Shown in pieces: positions 43,998 through 53,272 of a stretch of DNA of 64,000 bases. Under the pieces are notes generated by a model. It searched no databases. It saw only the letters and a program-made list of their open reading frames with translations, and was not told the origin of the DNA. Both the position numbers and the translations under genes were made by a program. The DNA comes from Jiella mangrovi. Lineage in GTDB: Bacteria; Pseudomonadota; Alphaproteobacteria; Rhizobiales; Rhizobiaceae. The first letter of the stretch is position 1; each line of letters begins with the position of its first letter. Location of the stretch: contig NZ_JAGJCF010000016.1 in assembly GCF_017815135.1 (NCBI RefSeq), positions 62,001-126,000 of the forward strand. The letters run 5' to 3'.

Positions 43998-44423
43998 TCA
44001 GCGGCCGCGACGGCGCTTGTGGCCGAGGCCCATCTGCTTGGCGAGCCGCGAGCGCGCGGCCGCATAGTTCGGCGCCACCATCGGATAATCCGGTGCCAGA
44101 TCCCACTTCTCGCGGTATTCTTCCGGCGTCAGATTGTAATGCGTCATCAGGTGCCGCTTCAGCGACTTGAATTTCTTTCCGTCCTCCAGACAGATGATAT
44201 AATCGTCTGTCACGGACTTCTTAACGGAGACTGCTGGTTTCGGTTTTTCCGCCTGCGGAGCCGCAGGCACGGTCGTCGTGCGGCCGAGTGCTCCATAAAC
44301 ATCGGCAATCAAGCCGGGGAGTTCCGAAACGGGCAGAGAATTATTGCTCACATAGGCGGCGACGACCTCAGCCGTAAGCTCCATGAGCATCTCGTTGTTG
44401 TCGATTGCCTCGATCTGATCCAA
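43998..44423 (-). CDS. mucR: MucR/Ros family zinc-finger transcriptional regulator
   Basis: Global regulator of Hyphomicrobiales that silences AT-rich promoters and controls exopolysaccharide, motility and cell-cycle genes. The product has the N-terminal [32 protein letters not shown] and the Ros-type zinc finger C-x2-D-x9-H-x3-H ([21 protein letters not shown]), followed by [38 protein letters not shown] set the start at the TTG at 44423 (141 residues, [11 protein letters not shown]), which best matches family length; ATG 44390 would give 130. The C-terminal HKRRRGR is basic. Upstream DNA is AT-rich, fitting autoregulation. Confidence 0.93.
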   Translation of the reverse strand: MDQIEAIDNNEMLMELTAEVVAAYVSNNSLPVSELPGLIADVYGALGRTTTVPAAPQAEKPKPAVSVKKSVTDDYIICLEDGKKFKSLKRHLMTHYNLTPEEYREKWDLAPDYPMVAPNYAAARSRLAKQMGLGHKRRRGR

Positions 44424-45453
44424 TTTATCACCCGATCGTTGATATGACGGCAGTGCCACAAACAAAATTGCGCGGTCAGTCTGAAAGCACTGCCGACCTT
44501 CAGTGAACGCGCAGGAGCACAAAATCAGTGCTGCGCCATGTCCACCTGTATTTATGCCGATTTACTTGCTGTCAATAGCGTATTTCTGCTTTTTAATGAT
44601 TGTCCCCTAGCAAGGACGGTTTCACCGGCGCAGGACCAAGCAAATTTTATAGAGACTTTGCCGCGAAACGACCGATATCGCGCTCTGCATATCCATAAGT
44701 TCGCTGAGCTGACACAACCAAAAGCTGATATTACCTGAATCCGGCGGGAGAATTCGTGGTTTGAGGTCAGTAGCAGCCATCCATTCACTTGGATTTTACG
44801 AATGGGACGCTGGGAGATTGCTGATCAGGCCGGGGCCGTGTCGACCGAGGCTGTCGTGGCTGGCCTGAAATCCCAGGGATCCGTAGCGTAAGCTTTTCTC
44901 CGGCACCATGGAAACGGCAGGAAGAACTGCACGAACGCAGGTCGGTTCGCCCTCCTCCCCGCCAAGGTCGCGCCCCTGACGTACCACGATAACTGTGGTT
45001 CCCGCGAAGGCAGAAGCTGACAGACCCGCGCGGCTGTCTGCTGATATTGCATCCAGACGCCAAATAGCAGGGGCTGGGACGGGCTTTGCGTTGACGACTG
45101 GACAGCGCACAACGCGGAAACGGAAAAATGAGCTGACCGGCCACCCCGCAGCGGTCAGCCGGTCACGACTTCGACAAGAGCGGACACCCTGGCTCGCGCG
45201 TCTTGCCCCGTCTTGTCGTGTCTTGGCGGTTCGTGCCGTGAGGTGCTGCGTCATCGAGGGCATAAGACGAATTCAGAGTGCCGTCGTCGGATGGCTTTCA
45301 TGCGGGCTCGAGGAAATACCCCGTCAATCGGCGTTTTCAGCAACAATCGGAAAGTCGGCTCTCCGGGCAAGTCCGACCGTCAGGCGCCTGGCGCATCGCA
45401 CGTCCCCCTTGCCCGTTCCCACGGACCTGCGTGACAACGAAGCGGCTTAGCGC
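44424..45453. other. 1-kb gap upstream of mucR, partly AT-rich
   Basis: About 1030 bases. 44520-44760 is strikingly AT-rich for this genome (runs such as TTTTTAATGATTG and AAATTTTATAGAG), a likely mucR promoter and MucR/H-NS-like binding region. 44780-45450 returns to high G+C; several overlapping open frames there (up to 155 codons on the minus strand) show no family features and contradict one another, so none is called. Confidence 0.5.
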
Positions 45454-47121
45454 TCAATCGACGAAGCGAACCTCCGTCAGGGTGAAGCCTTTCGCACGCA
45501 GGGCCCGGCCGAGATCACCGCTCGGATGCTGTCCGGCCTTGTCCGCCGAACGACGGGGCGCCGACACGACGGAGGCAAGAGCAATGCGCGAGGTGATCGT
45601 CTCCTGATCGCCTGCGGCAGCCTTCGTCCCGGCCGCAGCCTTTCTGGAGACGGCGACCACACGCCCGCCCTTGCCCGCGATCACCTCGGCCTCGATCGTG
45701 CTTTTGCGAGGCTCGACCTCGATCAGCTTGGCGGCGGTCCGGCGCGGTGCGGGCGTCTCGCGATAGGATGCGGCGACGAGGCCCGGCTTCGGCACGTCGC
45801 GAGCGGCCACCCTTGGCGCGGCCGGACGGTTCTTCGGAACGACGGCCGCAACCTCATTCTTGTCGCGAGAGGCGAGCGCGTTGATCGCGGCCGCTGCCTC
45901 GTCGCGCTTTTCCACCTTCACGCCACCGTTCAGGAGGACATCGAAATTGGGACGATCCGTCGGCGTCGGAACGGCGTAAGCGAGCTGGCCGCTTGCGAGG
46001 CTCTCCTCCGGCTTTTCGGTCTCGAGTGCGGCCACCAGGGCGCCGACCTCGCTTGTCGCCGGCTCGGCGGCCGGCGTCGGCGCAACGCGCGCTGCGAAAG
46101 TGGGAAGCGGCACACGCGCCATATCGAGGGCAGCGACCTCAGCCGCCGCGGGAGCTGCCGGCGCCGCAGAAGCAGAAGGAGTACCCGTATCGAACGTGTC
46201 GGCGACCTGAACGGAAACGCCGCTCGGCAGATCCCGGCTCGGACGGCGCTGGGGAATGACAGCGGCCACCTGGACGGGATCGCGGGCCGGCGCGGCCCGT
46301 GCGGGCGCCACGGCCGGCGTCGCGACATCGGCCTCGTCCTCGCTCTCGTCGGACGTGTCACCGCTGCCGAAGAGCATGGCGATCAGCGACTTGCCGCCGC
46401 CGGAAGAGCTCGAGGAGCTGGCATTGGCGACCTGGATCTCAGACTGGCTGCGGCGGGACTTGTAGGAGGCGAGCGCCTGGTTGTAGCCCGGCAGCGGCTT
46501 GCCGTCCGATGGAACATGGACCGTTCCGCCATTCGGGAACACGGCGAGCAGCTCGCGCCGGTTCATGCGCGGCCAATGGCGGGCATTGCCGATGTCGAAA
46601 TGAACGAAAGGCGATCCCGAACGCGGATAATAGCCGACGCCGCCAACCTGCATCTTCAGGCCGATCTCGCGCATCTTCTTCAGGGGAACATCGGGAATGT
46701 AGAAGTCGAGCGCACGACCGAGCGTGTGCTGGCTCTGCTTGGCAACGCCGGAGGAGCGCGAGCGAAGCATCGCGTTGGTCGCCGGGGAGCGATAACCGCA
46801 GATCACGTTGATGTAGCCGTTCGAGCCCGACTGCCGGTAGGCTTCCCAGATCAAATCGAGAAGCCGCGGATCCATCGTCGTGGCCTTGGCCTTGCGCCAG
46901 TCGCGCAGGAACCAGTTGATCTTCTTCAGCTGAGACTGGTTGTAGCGGCCGTTCACCTTGTAGGCGAAGGCGCCCTTCTCCTTGGTATGGAGATTGTAGA
47001 ACTTGAGGGTCCGCGTCTCGGCCGAAGCGGCGCTTGCGAAGGCTCCAGACAGCACTGCTGCGACGGCCATGGCGGCTAGACGCACGGCCAAACGCCTTGC
47101 GCCGTCAGTTCGTCCGAACAT
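45454..47121 (-). CDS. DUF882 (YcbK-like, peptidase M15 superfamily) protein with long low-complexity tail
   Basis: 555-residue exported protein. A signal peptide (RLAVRLAAMAVAAVLSGAFASAASA) precedes a DUF882 domain at about residues 35-190: TLKFYNLHTKEKG..., INVICGYRSPATNAMLRSRSSGVAKQSQHTLGRALDFYI and PFVHFDIG, where the His and Asp of SQHTLGRALD and the His of FVHFD are the M15-type zinc ligands. This suggests a peptidoglycan-active metallo-carboxypeptidase. The remaining ~360 residues are Ala/Pro/Val-rich with no domain, likely a periplasmic linker. Related proteins in Hyphomicrobiales have such tails. Activity is inferred. Confidence 0.88.
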   Translation of the reverse strand: MFGRTDGARRLAVRLAAMAVAAVLSGAFASAASAETRTLKFYNLHTKEKGAFAYKVNGRYNQSQLKKINWFLRDWRKAKATTMDPRLLDLIWEAYRQSGSNGYINVICGYRSPATNAMLRSRSSGVAKQSQHTLGRALDFYIPDVPLKKMREIGLKMQVGGVGYYPRSGSPFVHFDIGNARHWPRMNRRELLAVFPNGGTVHVPSDGKPLPGYNQALASYKSRRSQSEIQVANASSSSSSGGGKSLIAMLFGSGDTSDESEDEADVATPAVAPARAAPARDPVQVAAVIPQRRPSRDLPSGVSVQVADTFDTGTPSASAAPAAPAAAEVAALDMARVPLPTFAARVAPTPAAEPATSEVGALVAALETEKPEESLASGQLAYAVPTPTDRPNFDVLLNGGVKVEKRDEAAAAINALASRDKNEVAAVVPKNRPAAPRVAARDVPKPGLVAASYRETPAPRRTAAKLIEVEPRKSTIEAEVIAGKGGRVVAVSRKAAAGTKAAAGDQETITSRIALASVVSAPRRSADKAGQHPSGDLGRALRAKGFTLTEVRFVD

Positions 47122-47443
47122 GCGGCATCCCCCTTCGAATGATGTCCCGCGCCCCCTGTCCCCCGGCGGCGCCCGTTCCGAAAAACGGCTCTTATTTCCT
47201 GAGTGAGCTTGCCCAAGACTGCGGCATGAAAATGACAGCGCGGAACTTTTTCAGTCTTACCCTGCCGAAAAATGGTTAAAGCGGCATTAAGGATACGGCA
47301 ATCCTCGAAGATAGATCCTTGATACAGTTCGGTGATTCGCGCCTGCAGTCCGCCGCGAGCCTGCGTCCCGACAAAGCACGGGGGTGACGCCGCCCGTCAA
47401 GCCCGGGAACAGACTGAGAAATGTCCCCGCGCGGCGAATCGGT
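47122..47443. other. Upstream region of the DUF882 gene
   Basis: 322 bases between two minus-strand genes. It should contain the DUF882 promoter, in the AT-richer part around 47230-47310, plus a degenerate REP-like fragment (GTCAAGCCCGGG) near 47397. No gene seen. Confidence 0.4.
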
Positions 47444-48433
47444 TCACGCCGGAAAATCGATCCGGTCGCGCAGATAGGCTTCCATGCCGTCGAGCGATTT
47501 CTTGCCGACCTCGCTTGGAAATGCCTCGAAGACGTGGACCCCCCCATTGGTCAGGTGCAACTCAGCGGCATTGCCGGCGGCGATCCATCGGGTCGCCATG
47601 AAGACGGTGTCGTCGACGAGCAAATCCCTGGTGCCGCAGCTGAAGCGGGCTGGAGGTAGCCCGCCGAGTTCGGCATAGAGCGGCGAGACCTGTGGATCCT
47701 TCAGGGAATATTCGTCCGGCACCAGACGCAGAACGTATTCCTTCACGTCGTCGGCATTGAGGATCAGGCGCTCCGCGTCGGCCGCGCGTACGCTGGGCGT
47801 CAGGGACAGATCGTAGCAGCCCGCCACGAGCAGCGCCGCGCCGAAGGGACGCAGCTTGTATTCGTCGCGCAGGCGAATGAGCGTCAGAACCGCCAGATGG
47901 GCTCCCGCGGATTCGCCTCCGATCGCCAGAAAGCCGCGCGGCGCCGGCAGATTGCCGTTTGCCAGTGCAATCGCGACATCGACGCAGTCGTCCCGTCCCG
48001 CCGGGAAGGGATGTTCGGGCGCAAGGCGATAGTCCACCGAAACCACCGTCAGACCGGTCGCGTCGGCGAGCCGGCGCAGCCGCGGATCGGACTCCTCGGC
48101 GCTGCCGAAGACCCAGCCCCCGCCGTGAAAATGCAAAAACGTGCCGCGGGTGGCCCCGTCCGTCGGACGGATGATGCGGATCGGGATCTCCCGCCCCGCA
48201 GACCCGATGTGAACATGCGATTCCGCCGCCTTGTCCCGGCGCGCATAGGGAAAGATGCCCTTGCCTTCCTTGCGGGCCTGACGAACCTTGTCGAGCGGCA
48301 GGGACCAGGGGTCGGGCCGCTGGCGTTGCTCGTTGCGAAGCCACTCCGTCAGCTTGACGAGCTCAGGATCGGTGGCATCGGGATCGAATGCTTCAGGGTC
48401 GATCTCCAGTCGTGCCTTTGCCATGCTCATCAT
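47444..48433 (-). CDS. Alpha/beta hydrolase, hormone-sensitive-lipase (HSL) family
   Basis: 329-residue esterase. The oxyanion-hole motif is HFHGGGWVFGSAEESD (HGGGW), the nucleophile elbow is IGGESAGAHLAVL (G-x-S-x-G), the acid is in FSCGTRDLLVDDT (Asp) and the catalytic His is in NGGVHVFEAF. These are the marks of bacterial HSL/family IV esterases acting on short acyl esters. Start codons at 48433, 48430 and 48424 are all possible. It lies downstream of the yjf-like operon on the same strand with a 206-bp gap, so cotranscription is uncertain. Confidence 0.92.
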   Translation of the reverse strand: MMSMAKARLEIDPEAFDPDATDPELVKLTEWLRNEQRQRPDPWSLPLDKVRQARKEGKGIFPYARRDKAAESHVHIGSAGREIPIRIIRPTDGATRGTFLHFHGGGWVFGSAEESDPRLRRLADATGLTVVSVDYRLAPEHPFPAGRDDCVDVAIALANGNLPAPRGFLAIGGESAGAHLAVLTLIRLRDEYKLRPFGAALLVAGCYDLSLTPSVRAADAERLILNADDVKEYVLRLVPDEYSLKDPQVSPLYAELGGLPPARFSCGTRDLLVDDTVFMATRWIAAGNAAELHLTNGGVHVFEAFPSEVGKKSLDGMEAYLRDRIDFPA

Positions 48434-48639
48434 CCTGCCGGTCAGTTGCTGTTACGAGTGAAAGCTAGGCGACCTTCGGCGCCGTGGTAGGGTGTCTCGG
48501 CGAACGCCGTGCATGTGGCGCAAAAGCAGGGGCAGGCGCGGGCCGCGCCGGGGCCGGCTGGTGTGCCGGCGAAGCCCGTCTGGAAGGTGACGCGATAGAC
48601 CGCCGCCTCGCCGCGAACACCGAAGCGAGCATGCTCGCG

Positions 48640-49797
48640 TCACTCCGCGATGATGTGCGGCACGAAACGCGAGAGGTTGCGGGTGATCGGCGAGCGATCC
48701 TCGCGCATTCCGAGACCGCAGGCCCGGTCCCCGACGATCCACGATCCGAGGACGGCATAGGCCCCATCAGCCTCGAAAAGATTCGTCAGGGCCTGCACGA
48801 CATAGCCCTCCTCGCCGTAGGATCCCTCGGTGATCTCGACGCTCTGGCCCTGCTTCAGGACCTCGACATTTTCACCCTCGCGCGAAAACAGCGGCTTGCG
48901 GACGGCATCGCTCAGTGATTTCGCCTGCGGCTCGTCGTCGAAGAAGGCCGGCAGGAGGTTGGGGTGGCCGGCATGGCGATCCCAAAGCATCGGCAGGATG
49001 CCCTTGTTCGACAAAAGCGTCTTCCAGGGCGGTTCGACGATCGTCGCGCCGGCCGTCGACAGATACTTGGCGAAGGGCTCGCGCAGCATGTCTTCCCATG
49101 GATAGAGCTTGAACAGGAGGTCGATCACCCGGTCGTCGGTGTCGGTGAAACGGCCCTGATGGTCGACGCCGATGTCGCGGATGTCGAGAAGTGTGGTCCG
49201 ATGGCCGGCCTGGACAGCGCAGTCCATCAGATAGGCGGCCGTGCCCCGGTCCTCGTCGCTCTCTGTCCAGGCGGCGAAATGGAAGATCGGGTCCCTCGAG
49301 AAAGCCCCGAAGGCTTCGACGAGGCTTTCCTGGATCGAATTGTACTGATCGGCATCTTCCGGCAGCGCGCCGCGCGCGACGTTGTCGGTCAGCCAGTTGT
49401 ACTGGAAATAGGCCGCCTCGAAGATGGAGGTCGGCGTATCGGCGTTGTATTCCAGAAGCTTCGCCGGCCCGGTGCCGTCATAGGCGAGATCGAAACGGCC
49501 GTAGAGATGCCTGTCGCCGCGCTGCCAGGATGCCGCGACGAGGTCGCGCATCTCCTGGGGCACCTTGAGGCGCTCCATCGCCGCCTCGTCGCGCACCACG
49601 TCGGCCACGAGATCCATGCACATGTCGTGGAGTTCCTGGGACGGCGCCTCGATCGCCTCCTCCACCTCGGCGAGCGAAAAGGCATAGGCCGCGTCGTCAA
49701 CCCAGTAGGGCTCGCCATACATTTCGTGGAAGCCGAAGCCGACCGCTTCCGCCGCCTCGCGCCAGTTTTCCCGCTCGGGGATCGCGATCCGTTTCAT
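48640..49797 (-). CDS. yjfC: Glutathionylspermidine synthase-like ATP-grasp protein (YjfC/YgiC)
   Basis: 385-residue ATP-grasp ligase related to the synthetase half of E. coli Gsp, which links glutathione to spermidine. It begins MKRIAIPERENWREAAEAVGFGFHEMYGEPYWVDDAAYAFS, followed by GRFDLAYDGTGPAKLLEYNADTPTSIFEAAYFQYNW (metal and substrate site), LYPWEDMLREPFAKYL, LSNKGILPMLWDRHAGHPNLLPAFF and a C-terminal GSWIVGDRACGLGMREDRSPITRNLSRFVPHII. These are all features of the YgiC/YjfC subgroup, whose substrates are unproven. It is the last gene of the operon from the channel gene; the DUF1190 gene precedes it by 75 bp, as in E. coli yjfM-yjfC and ygiB-ygiC. Confidence 0.93.
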   Translation of the reverse strand: MKRIAIPERENWREAAEAVGFGFHEMYGEPYWVDDAAYAFSLAEVEEAIEAPSQELHDMCMDLVADVVRDEAAMERLKVPQEMRDLVAASWQRGDRHLYGRFDLAYDGTGPAKLLEYNADTPTSIFEAAYFQYNWLTDNVARGALPEDADQYNSIQESLVEAFGAFSRDPIFHFAAWTESDEDRGTAAYLMDCAVQAGHRTTLLDIRDIGVDHQGRFTDTDDRVIDLLFKLYPWEDMLREPFAKYLSTAGATIVEPPWKTLLSNKGILPMLWDRHAGHPNLLPAFFDDEPQAKSLSDAVRKPLFSREGENVEVLKQGQSVEITEGSYGEEGYVVQALTNLFEADGAYAVLGSWIVGDRACGLGMREDRSPITRNLSRFVPHIIAE

Positions 49798-49872
49798 CGA
49801 AACGCGCCCTCCGCGACGAACTTGCGGCCCGGCGCAAGGCCGCCCTCGGCCGCAGCCGGTCCGGCAGACCGC

Positions 49873-50457
49873 TCACCCACCGAAGAAGCCGCCGCGCGAA
49901 GAGGAACGTCCGCCGAAGCCATAGCGCGAGGCCGTGGTCGTGCCGACATTCACGGGCCGGCTGCTGCGCTGGCCGTTGCTGATCGTCGAGGTGACCGTGT
50001 TGCCGTTGCGGGTGCGATAGATCGGCGTCGAGGAATAGCCGGACGAATAGCGATAGTCGCGATAGGCGGCGTAGTTCGACAGGTTGGCGATGGCCGAGGA
50101 GATCAGATAGCCGGTCATGAACGGCACGAAGAAGCCCGAGCCGGAGCCGCTGGTCTGGCCGACCGAGTTCTGGTCACTGCCGTCGCCGGCCCGAAAGCAT
50201 CTGCCGGCACCGACCTCCGCTTCGCATTCCTGCAGGTTGGCATAGTGAGGCGCGTCGGACAGATGTTTCTGCAGCGCCTGCTGGTATTCCGCCTGGCAGA
50301 TCTCCGCATCGACGCCAGCGTCGGCGCATTGCTGCGGCGTCGAGAACGCCATTTCCTTCGGCGTATCGTCGCCGCAACCCGACAGAACCATGCCGGTGGC
50401 GGCGATGGTTCCGAGCGCGAGAATTGGCGGTGTGCGCCGGGTGAAGCGTCTTGTCAT
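49873..50457 (-). CDS. yjfM: DUF1190 lipoprotein (YjfM/YgiB family)
   Basis: 194-residue predicted lipoprotein: basic N-terminus (MTRRFTRRTPP), hydrophobic run and lipobox LSGC with acylated Cys28. The DUF1190 core carries paired cysteines (QQCADAGVDAEICQAEYQQAL, NLQECEAEVGAGRC) that may form disulfides, then a hydrophobic FVPFMTGYLISSAIANL and a Gly/Ser/Arg-rich tail ending SSSRGGFFGG. GGGAGGTGAGG precedes ATG 50457. It follows the DUF350 gene by 11 bp. Function is unknown; it always travels with YjfC/YgiC-like ATP-grasp genes. Confidence 0.92.
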   Translation of the reverse strand: MTRRFTRRTPPILALGTIAATGMVLSGCGDDTPKEMAFSTPQQCADAGVDAEICQAEYQQALQKHLSDAPHYANLQECEAEVGAGRCFRAGDGSDQNSVGQTSGSGSGFFVPFMTGYLISSAIANLSNYAAYRDYRYSSGYSSTPIYRTRNGNTVTSTISNGQRSSRPVNVGTTTASRYGFGGRSSSRGGFFGG

Positions 50458-50468
50458 CCTCACCTCCC

Positions 50469-50870
50469 TCAGTAGGTCATGCAGGCGGCGTTGAGAATGC
50501 CGACGGCAAGCGCGATGCCGCCGCCCCAAAGACCTGCGGCGATTTCACCGTCGGTGATGCGCTGGTGGAGCCCGGTCATCGTGCGCGAGGCGATGAAGAA
50601 GGCGAGAATCTGCGCCAGAAGACCGATCACCGCCCAGATGATGAAGTCGACGATGCTGAGCGAATTCGCCGCCGCAGAGGCCAGCGGCAGTGAGAAGCCG
50701 AGGATCGCGCCGAGGAACGCCACGACGGCTGCCGTGTTGCCGGCCCGGATCAGGGTGATCTCCTTCTGCGGCGTCAGCGTCGTGTAGATCCATGCGAACA
50801 GGGCGTAGAGCACCAGGCCAAGGATGAAATAGGCGAGAAAGGCCGGCAGGCCGGCGGCATATCCAAACAT
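50469..50870 (-). CDS. yjfL: DUF350 membrane protein (YjfL family)
   Basis: 133-residue inner-membrane protein with four predicted helices: about 8-28 (FLAYFILGLVLYALFAWIYTTL), 43-65 (AGNTAAVVAFLGAILGFSLPLASAA), 75-97 (IVDFIIWAVIGLLAQILAFFIASR) and 110-130 (AAGLWGGGIALAVGILNAACM). The Thr-Pro-x-x-E-x-x-L-I-x-x-G-N motif after helix 1 is the DUF350 signature. It sits between the DUF2491 and DUF1190 genes as in E. coli. Biochemical role unknown. Confidence 0.92.
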   Translation of the reverse strand: MFGYAAGLPAFLAYFILGLVLYALFAWIYTTLTPQKEITLIRAGNTAAVVAFLGAILGFSLPLASAAANSLSIVDFIIWAVIGLLAQILAFFIASRTMTGLHQRITDGEIAAGLWGGGIALAVGILNAACMTY

Positions 50871-50974
50871 TCAAGTCCCTCTCGATGCGCGGAGCTTTTC
50901 GCCCCATGGTGTGTCGTCGCCCCCGTTCCGCGAGGCTTTCCGCCACTTGCAACTCGGCAGCGGATCGGTCGTCC

Positions 50975-51637
50975 TCACACGCGCCTGACATCGGCCGGCG
51001 ATAGCCCATAGCCGAGTAGGAACGCCACCGCGCCGCCCTCGCGGCTGGCCCGTTCGGCGATATCGCGCTCGATATTGAGGAGCAGCATCTCCTGCGTCGC
51101 GCCGAGCGGCCGCGCATAGAGCATGCAGGTCTGATGGATCTGGCGTACCCGCTCCCCGTCATCGACGTCCTCGACGAATTCCACGAGTTGGGCGCGTCCC
51201 GAGCCCTCGCCCCAGTAGCGCTGGAAGATCAGGCCGTCGGCATCGTAGGTCGGCTGGCCGATCAGGCCCGAGGGCCCCGCCCAGCGGTCCCATTCGGCGC
51301 GATCGGCCGGCACGACGCTGTCCCAGGCGGAATAAAGGCTGATGTCGGTTATGGCGTCGCCCGGCTTGCCGCTGGCCGAGAGCGTCTGCAGGAGACGGTC
51401 GTCTTCGTCGTAATAGCGCGACAGGACCGTCTCGCCGTCGAGCCGCGCCTCGCCATAGGCGACGACGATGAAATTGCCGCCTTCGGGCAGCTCCATGCCG
51501 GGTGAGGTTCCGGCCGCGTCGGCCTGCAACGCCAGCGTGTCGATCTCGATCGCGCCGCCGAGCGCGACGCCGAGCGGCCCGCGCTCCACCGGAAGATCGG
51601 CCGACTTGTCCTTGCCACCGAACAGCGAGAAGATCAT
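50975..51637 (-). CDS. yjfK: DUF2491 family protein (YjfK)
   Basis: 220-residue soluble protein beginning MIFSLFGGKDKSADLPVERGPLGVALGGAIEIDTLALQ, then a beta-rich body with NFIVVAYGEARLDGETVLSRYYDEDDRLLQTLS and LIFQRYWGEGSGRAQLVEFVEDVDDGERVRQIHQTCMLYAR, features of DUF2491. No signal peptide, so cytosolic. Its start overlaps the stop of the channel gene by four bases (ATGA), showing translational coupling, and the DUF350 gene follows after 104 bp. Function unknown; the family is known mainly from this gene neighbourhood. Confidence 0.92.
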   Translation of the reverse strand: MIFSLFGGKDKSADLPVERGPLGVALGGAIEIDTLALQADAAGTSPGMELPEGGNFIVVAYGEARLDGETVLSRYYDEDDRLLQTLSASGKPGDAITDISLYSAWDSVVPADRAEWDRWAGPSGLIGQPTYDADGLIFQRYWGEGSGRAQLVEFVEDVDDGERVRQIHQTCMLYARPLGATQEMLLLNIERDIAERASREGGAVAFLLGYGLSPADVRRV

Positions 51638-52692
51638 GCGCTTGTCCTCGCGAACGCTTCCCAGGCGATGGCGCCGGGATCCAGCCTCTGGTCGGCGATG
51701 TAGTAGAGAACGTCGCCGGAACGAATCTCCATCGTGTCCTTGCAGTTGAGATCGACATTTCCGTGACGGGCCATGCCGACGACGGTCACGGCGTGGCGTC
51801 GGCGCATGGCGTGAAGCGCCGTCTCGTAGTTGAAGCTCGTCGTGCCGTCCGGAACCGTCACCGAATAGGCGGTGTCCTGCGTTCCGGCGGACAGAAGCAG
51901 ATTGGCGATGACCGAGGATCCGGGGTCTTTCGCCGCACGGACCATCAGCTCAGACGAGAGCGACGTCACCGCTTCGATCTGCGGATTCTGCCGATGCAGG
52001 ATCGTTGCCGTCGATTCGAAGTCGAAATAGGCGACGACATGAGCCTTTTCACAGGTCGCCGATGCGACGAGAGCGGCCGCCAGAGTCTCGTCGTCGGTTT
52101 CGCCGCGCACGATGATCGAGCGCGCATTCGCCCCGCCGGCCCGCTCCAGCCCGACCGGATCGGCCAGCCGCTCGACGCGGACATAGTCGATCTTGTCGGG
52201 CATGGGATTTTCTTCGAGATCCTTGGAGATCAGCACTGTCAGCGCTTCGCCGGCAGCGCGTTCGGCGACGATCAGCCCGAGCAGCCGCTGCGTCGCCGCC
52301 TCGTGCCAGCCCATGACGATGTCGTGCCCCGACCGGTCGCCAAAATTGCCCAGCCCCTTCATCCGGCCTCTCCAGCTGTTGCTCACCGCCGACAGGAGCT
52401 TGCCCAGGACGGCGGTGAAAATCGCGATCGCGCCAGGCAGAACGAAGAAGGCGGCAATCAGCCGCCCCGCCCCGGTCTGAGGCGACAGGTCACCGTAACC
52501 CACCGTCGTCGCGGTGACGACGTAGTAGTAGACGAAATCGACCGGCCTTGCGACGAAGTCGCTCTCGCCGACAACCATCAGGAGTAGCCAACTTGTCAGG
52601 AAATGGCCGATTGCGAGCCCGGCGATCGCTCCCCATGTGAGTTCGGCAAGGGCGACGTAGAAGCGACGCAGATAGGACGAGAACAGTGGCAC
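51634..52692 (-). CDS. Potassium channel with RCK/TrkA-N domain, in yjf operon
   Basis: 352-residue two-helix K+ channel. Membrane helices flank a pore loop with the selectivity filter TVGYGD (ATTVGYGDLSPQTGAG, about residues 62-77). The cytosolic part from about residue 110 is a TrkA-N/RCK Rossmann-like domain (HDIVMGWHEAATQRLLGLIVAER) and a C-terminal TrkA-C-like segment (TVVGMARHGNVDLN... SGDVLYYIADQ). The Gly-rich nucleotide loop is altered (MGWHEA rather than G-x-G-x-x-G), so ligand binding may differ. It is first in the minus-strand operon and divergent from yjfI. This gene is not part of the E. coli yjf set. Confidence 0.93.
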   Translation of the reverse strand: MPLFSSYLRRFYVALAELTWGAIAGLAIGHFLTSWLLLMVVGESDFVARPVDFVYYYVVTATTVGYGDLSPQTGAGRLIAAFFVLPGAIAIFTAVLGKLLSAVSNSWRGRMKGLGNFGDRSGHDIVMGWHEAATQRLLGLIVAERAAGEALTVLISKDLEENPMPDKIDYVRVERLADPVGLERAGGANARSIIVRGETDDETLAAALVASATCEKAHVVAYFDFESTATILHRQNPQIEAVTSLSSELMVRAAKDPGSSVIANLLLSAGTQDTAYSVTVPDGTTSFNYETALHAMRRRHAVTVVGMARHGNVDLNCKDTMEIRSGDVLYYIADQRLDPGAIAWEAFARTSA

Positions 52693-52840
52693 GAGTGATC
52701 CGGTTCAGTCGATTTGTGGCCTCACGCGGCCGAATTTCCCTGGCGTCGATCCTGGCCGCCAACGGTGCGAATCCGTTTGGACAGGCCTTTCGTCGTGATG
52801 TAGAACCCCAACCCGAACCTTGGCAACCGAGGGATACCCC

Positions 52841-53272
52841 GTGCAAAAGTGGAATCTAGCCAGCCTGACGGAGCTTTTCGCGTCAGACCCGGAGGCGCTC
52901 GGCGATGTCGACGTCACCGTCGTCGAGACGGGCGACGTGATCCGCGTGACACTGAAGGAGAAAGGCGATCTGGACGTCCTCGTCGCCGCCGGCGGCGACC
53001 AGGTGCTCGCCAGCGTGATCCTGGCGCCGGCCGATACCATCCCGCATCGCGAGGCGTTCGAACGGATGATCCTGTCGACGCACAAGCTCGTGCCGCTATC
53101 GACCTTCGGCATCGTCACAATCGACGAAACCGAGTATTATGAGCTGTTCGGCTCGCTGTCGGCCATGTCGAGCGCAGCCGAGATGGTCGAGGAAGTCGCG
53201 GTGCTCGCCACCAACGCAGTCGACGCGGCCAACATGATCGAGGACTGGAAGAAGCGGGAGAACGGGCAATGA
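52841..53272 (+). CDS. yjfI: DUF2170 family protein (YjfI)
   Basis: 143-residue soluble acidic protein: MQKWNLASLTELFASDPEALGDVDVTVVETGDVIRVTLKEKGDLDVLVAAGGDQVLASVILAPADTIPHREAFERMILSTHK, the DUF2170 pattern. GTG 52841 is chosen because GAGGG lies eight bases upstream; an in-frame TTG at 52820 is weaker. Its stop overlaps the start of the PspA-family gene (ATGA). Function unknown; paired with a PspA-family protein as in E. coli yjfI-yjfJ. Confidence 0.92.
   Translation: MQKWNLASLTELFASDPEALGDVDVTVVETGDVIRVTLKEKGDLDVLVAAGGDQVLASVILAPADTIPHREAFERMILSTHKLVPLSTFGIVTIDETEYYELFGSLSAMSSAAEMVEEVAVLATNAVDAANMIEDWKKRENGQ

Noticed and set aside
44796-45263. A 155-codon open frame upstream of mucR on the minus strand
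   Set aside because: Overlaps several competing frames on both strands, has no motif or ribosome site, and its composition is Arg/Ser-rich as in random high-GC sequence.
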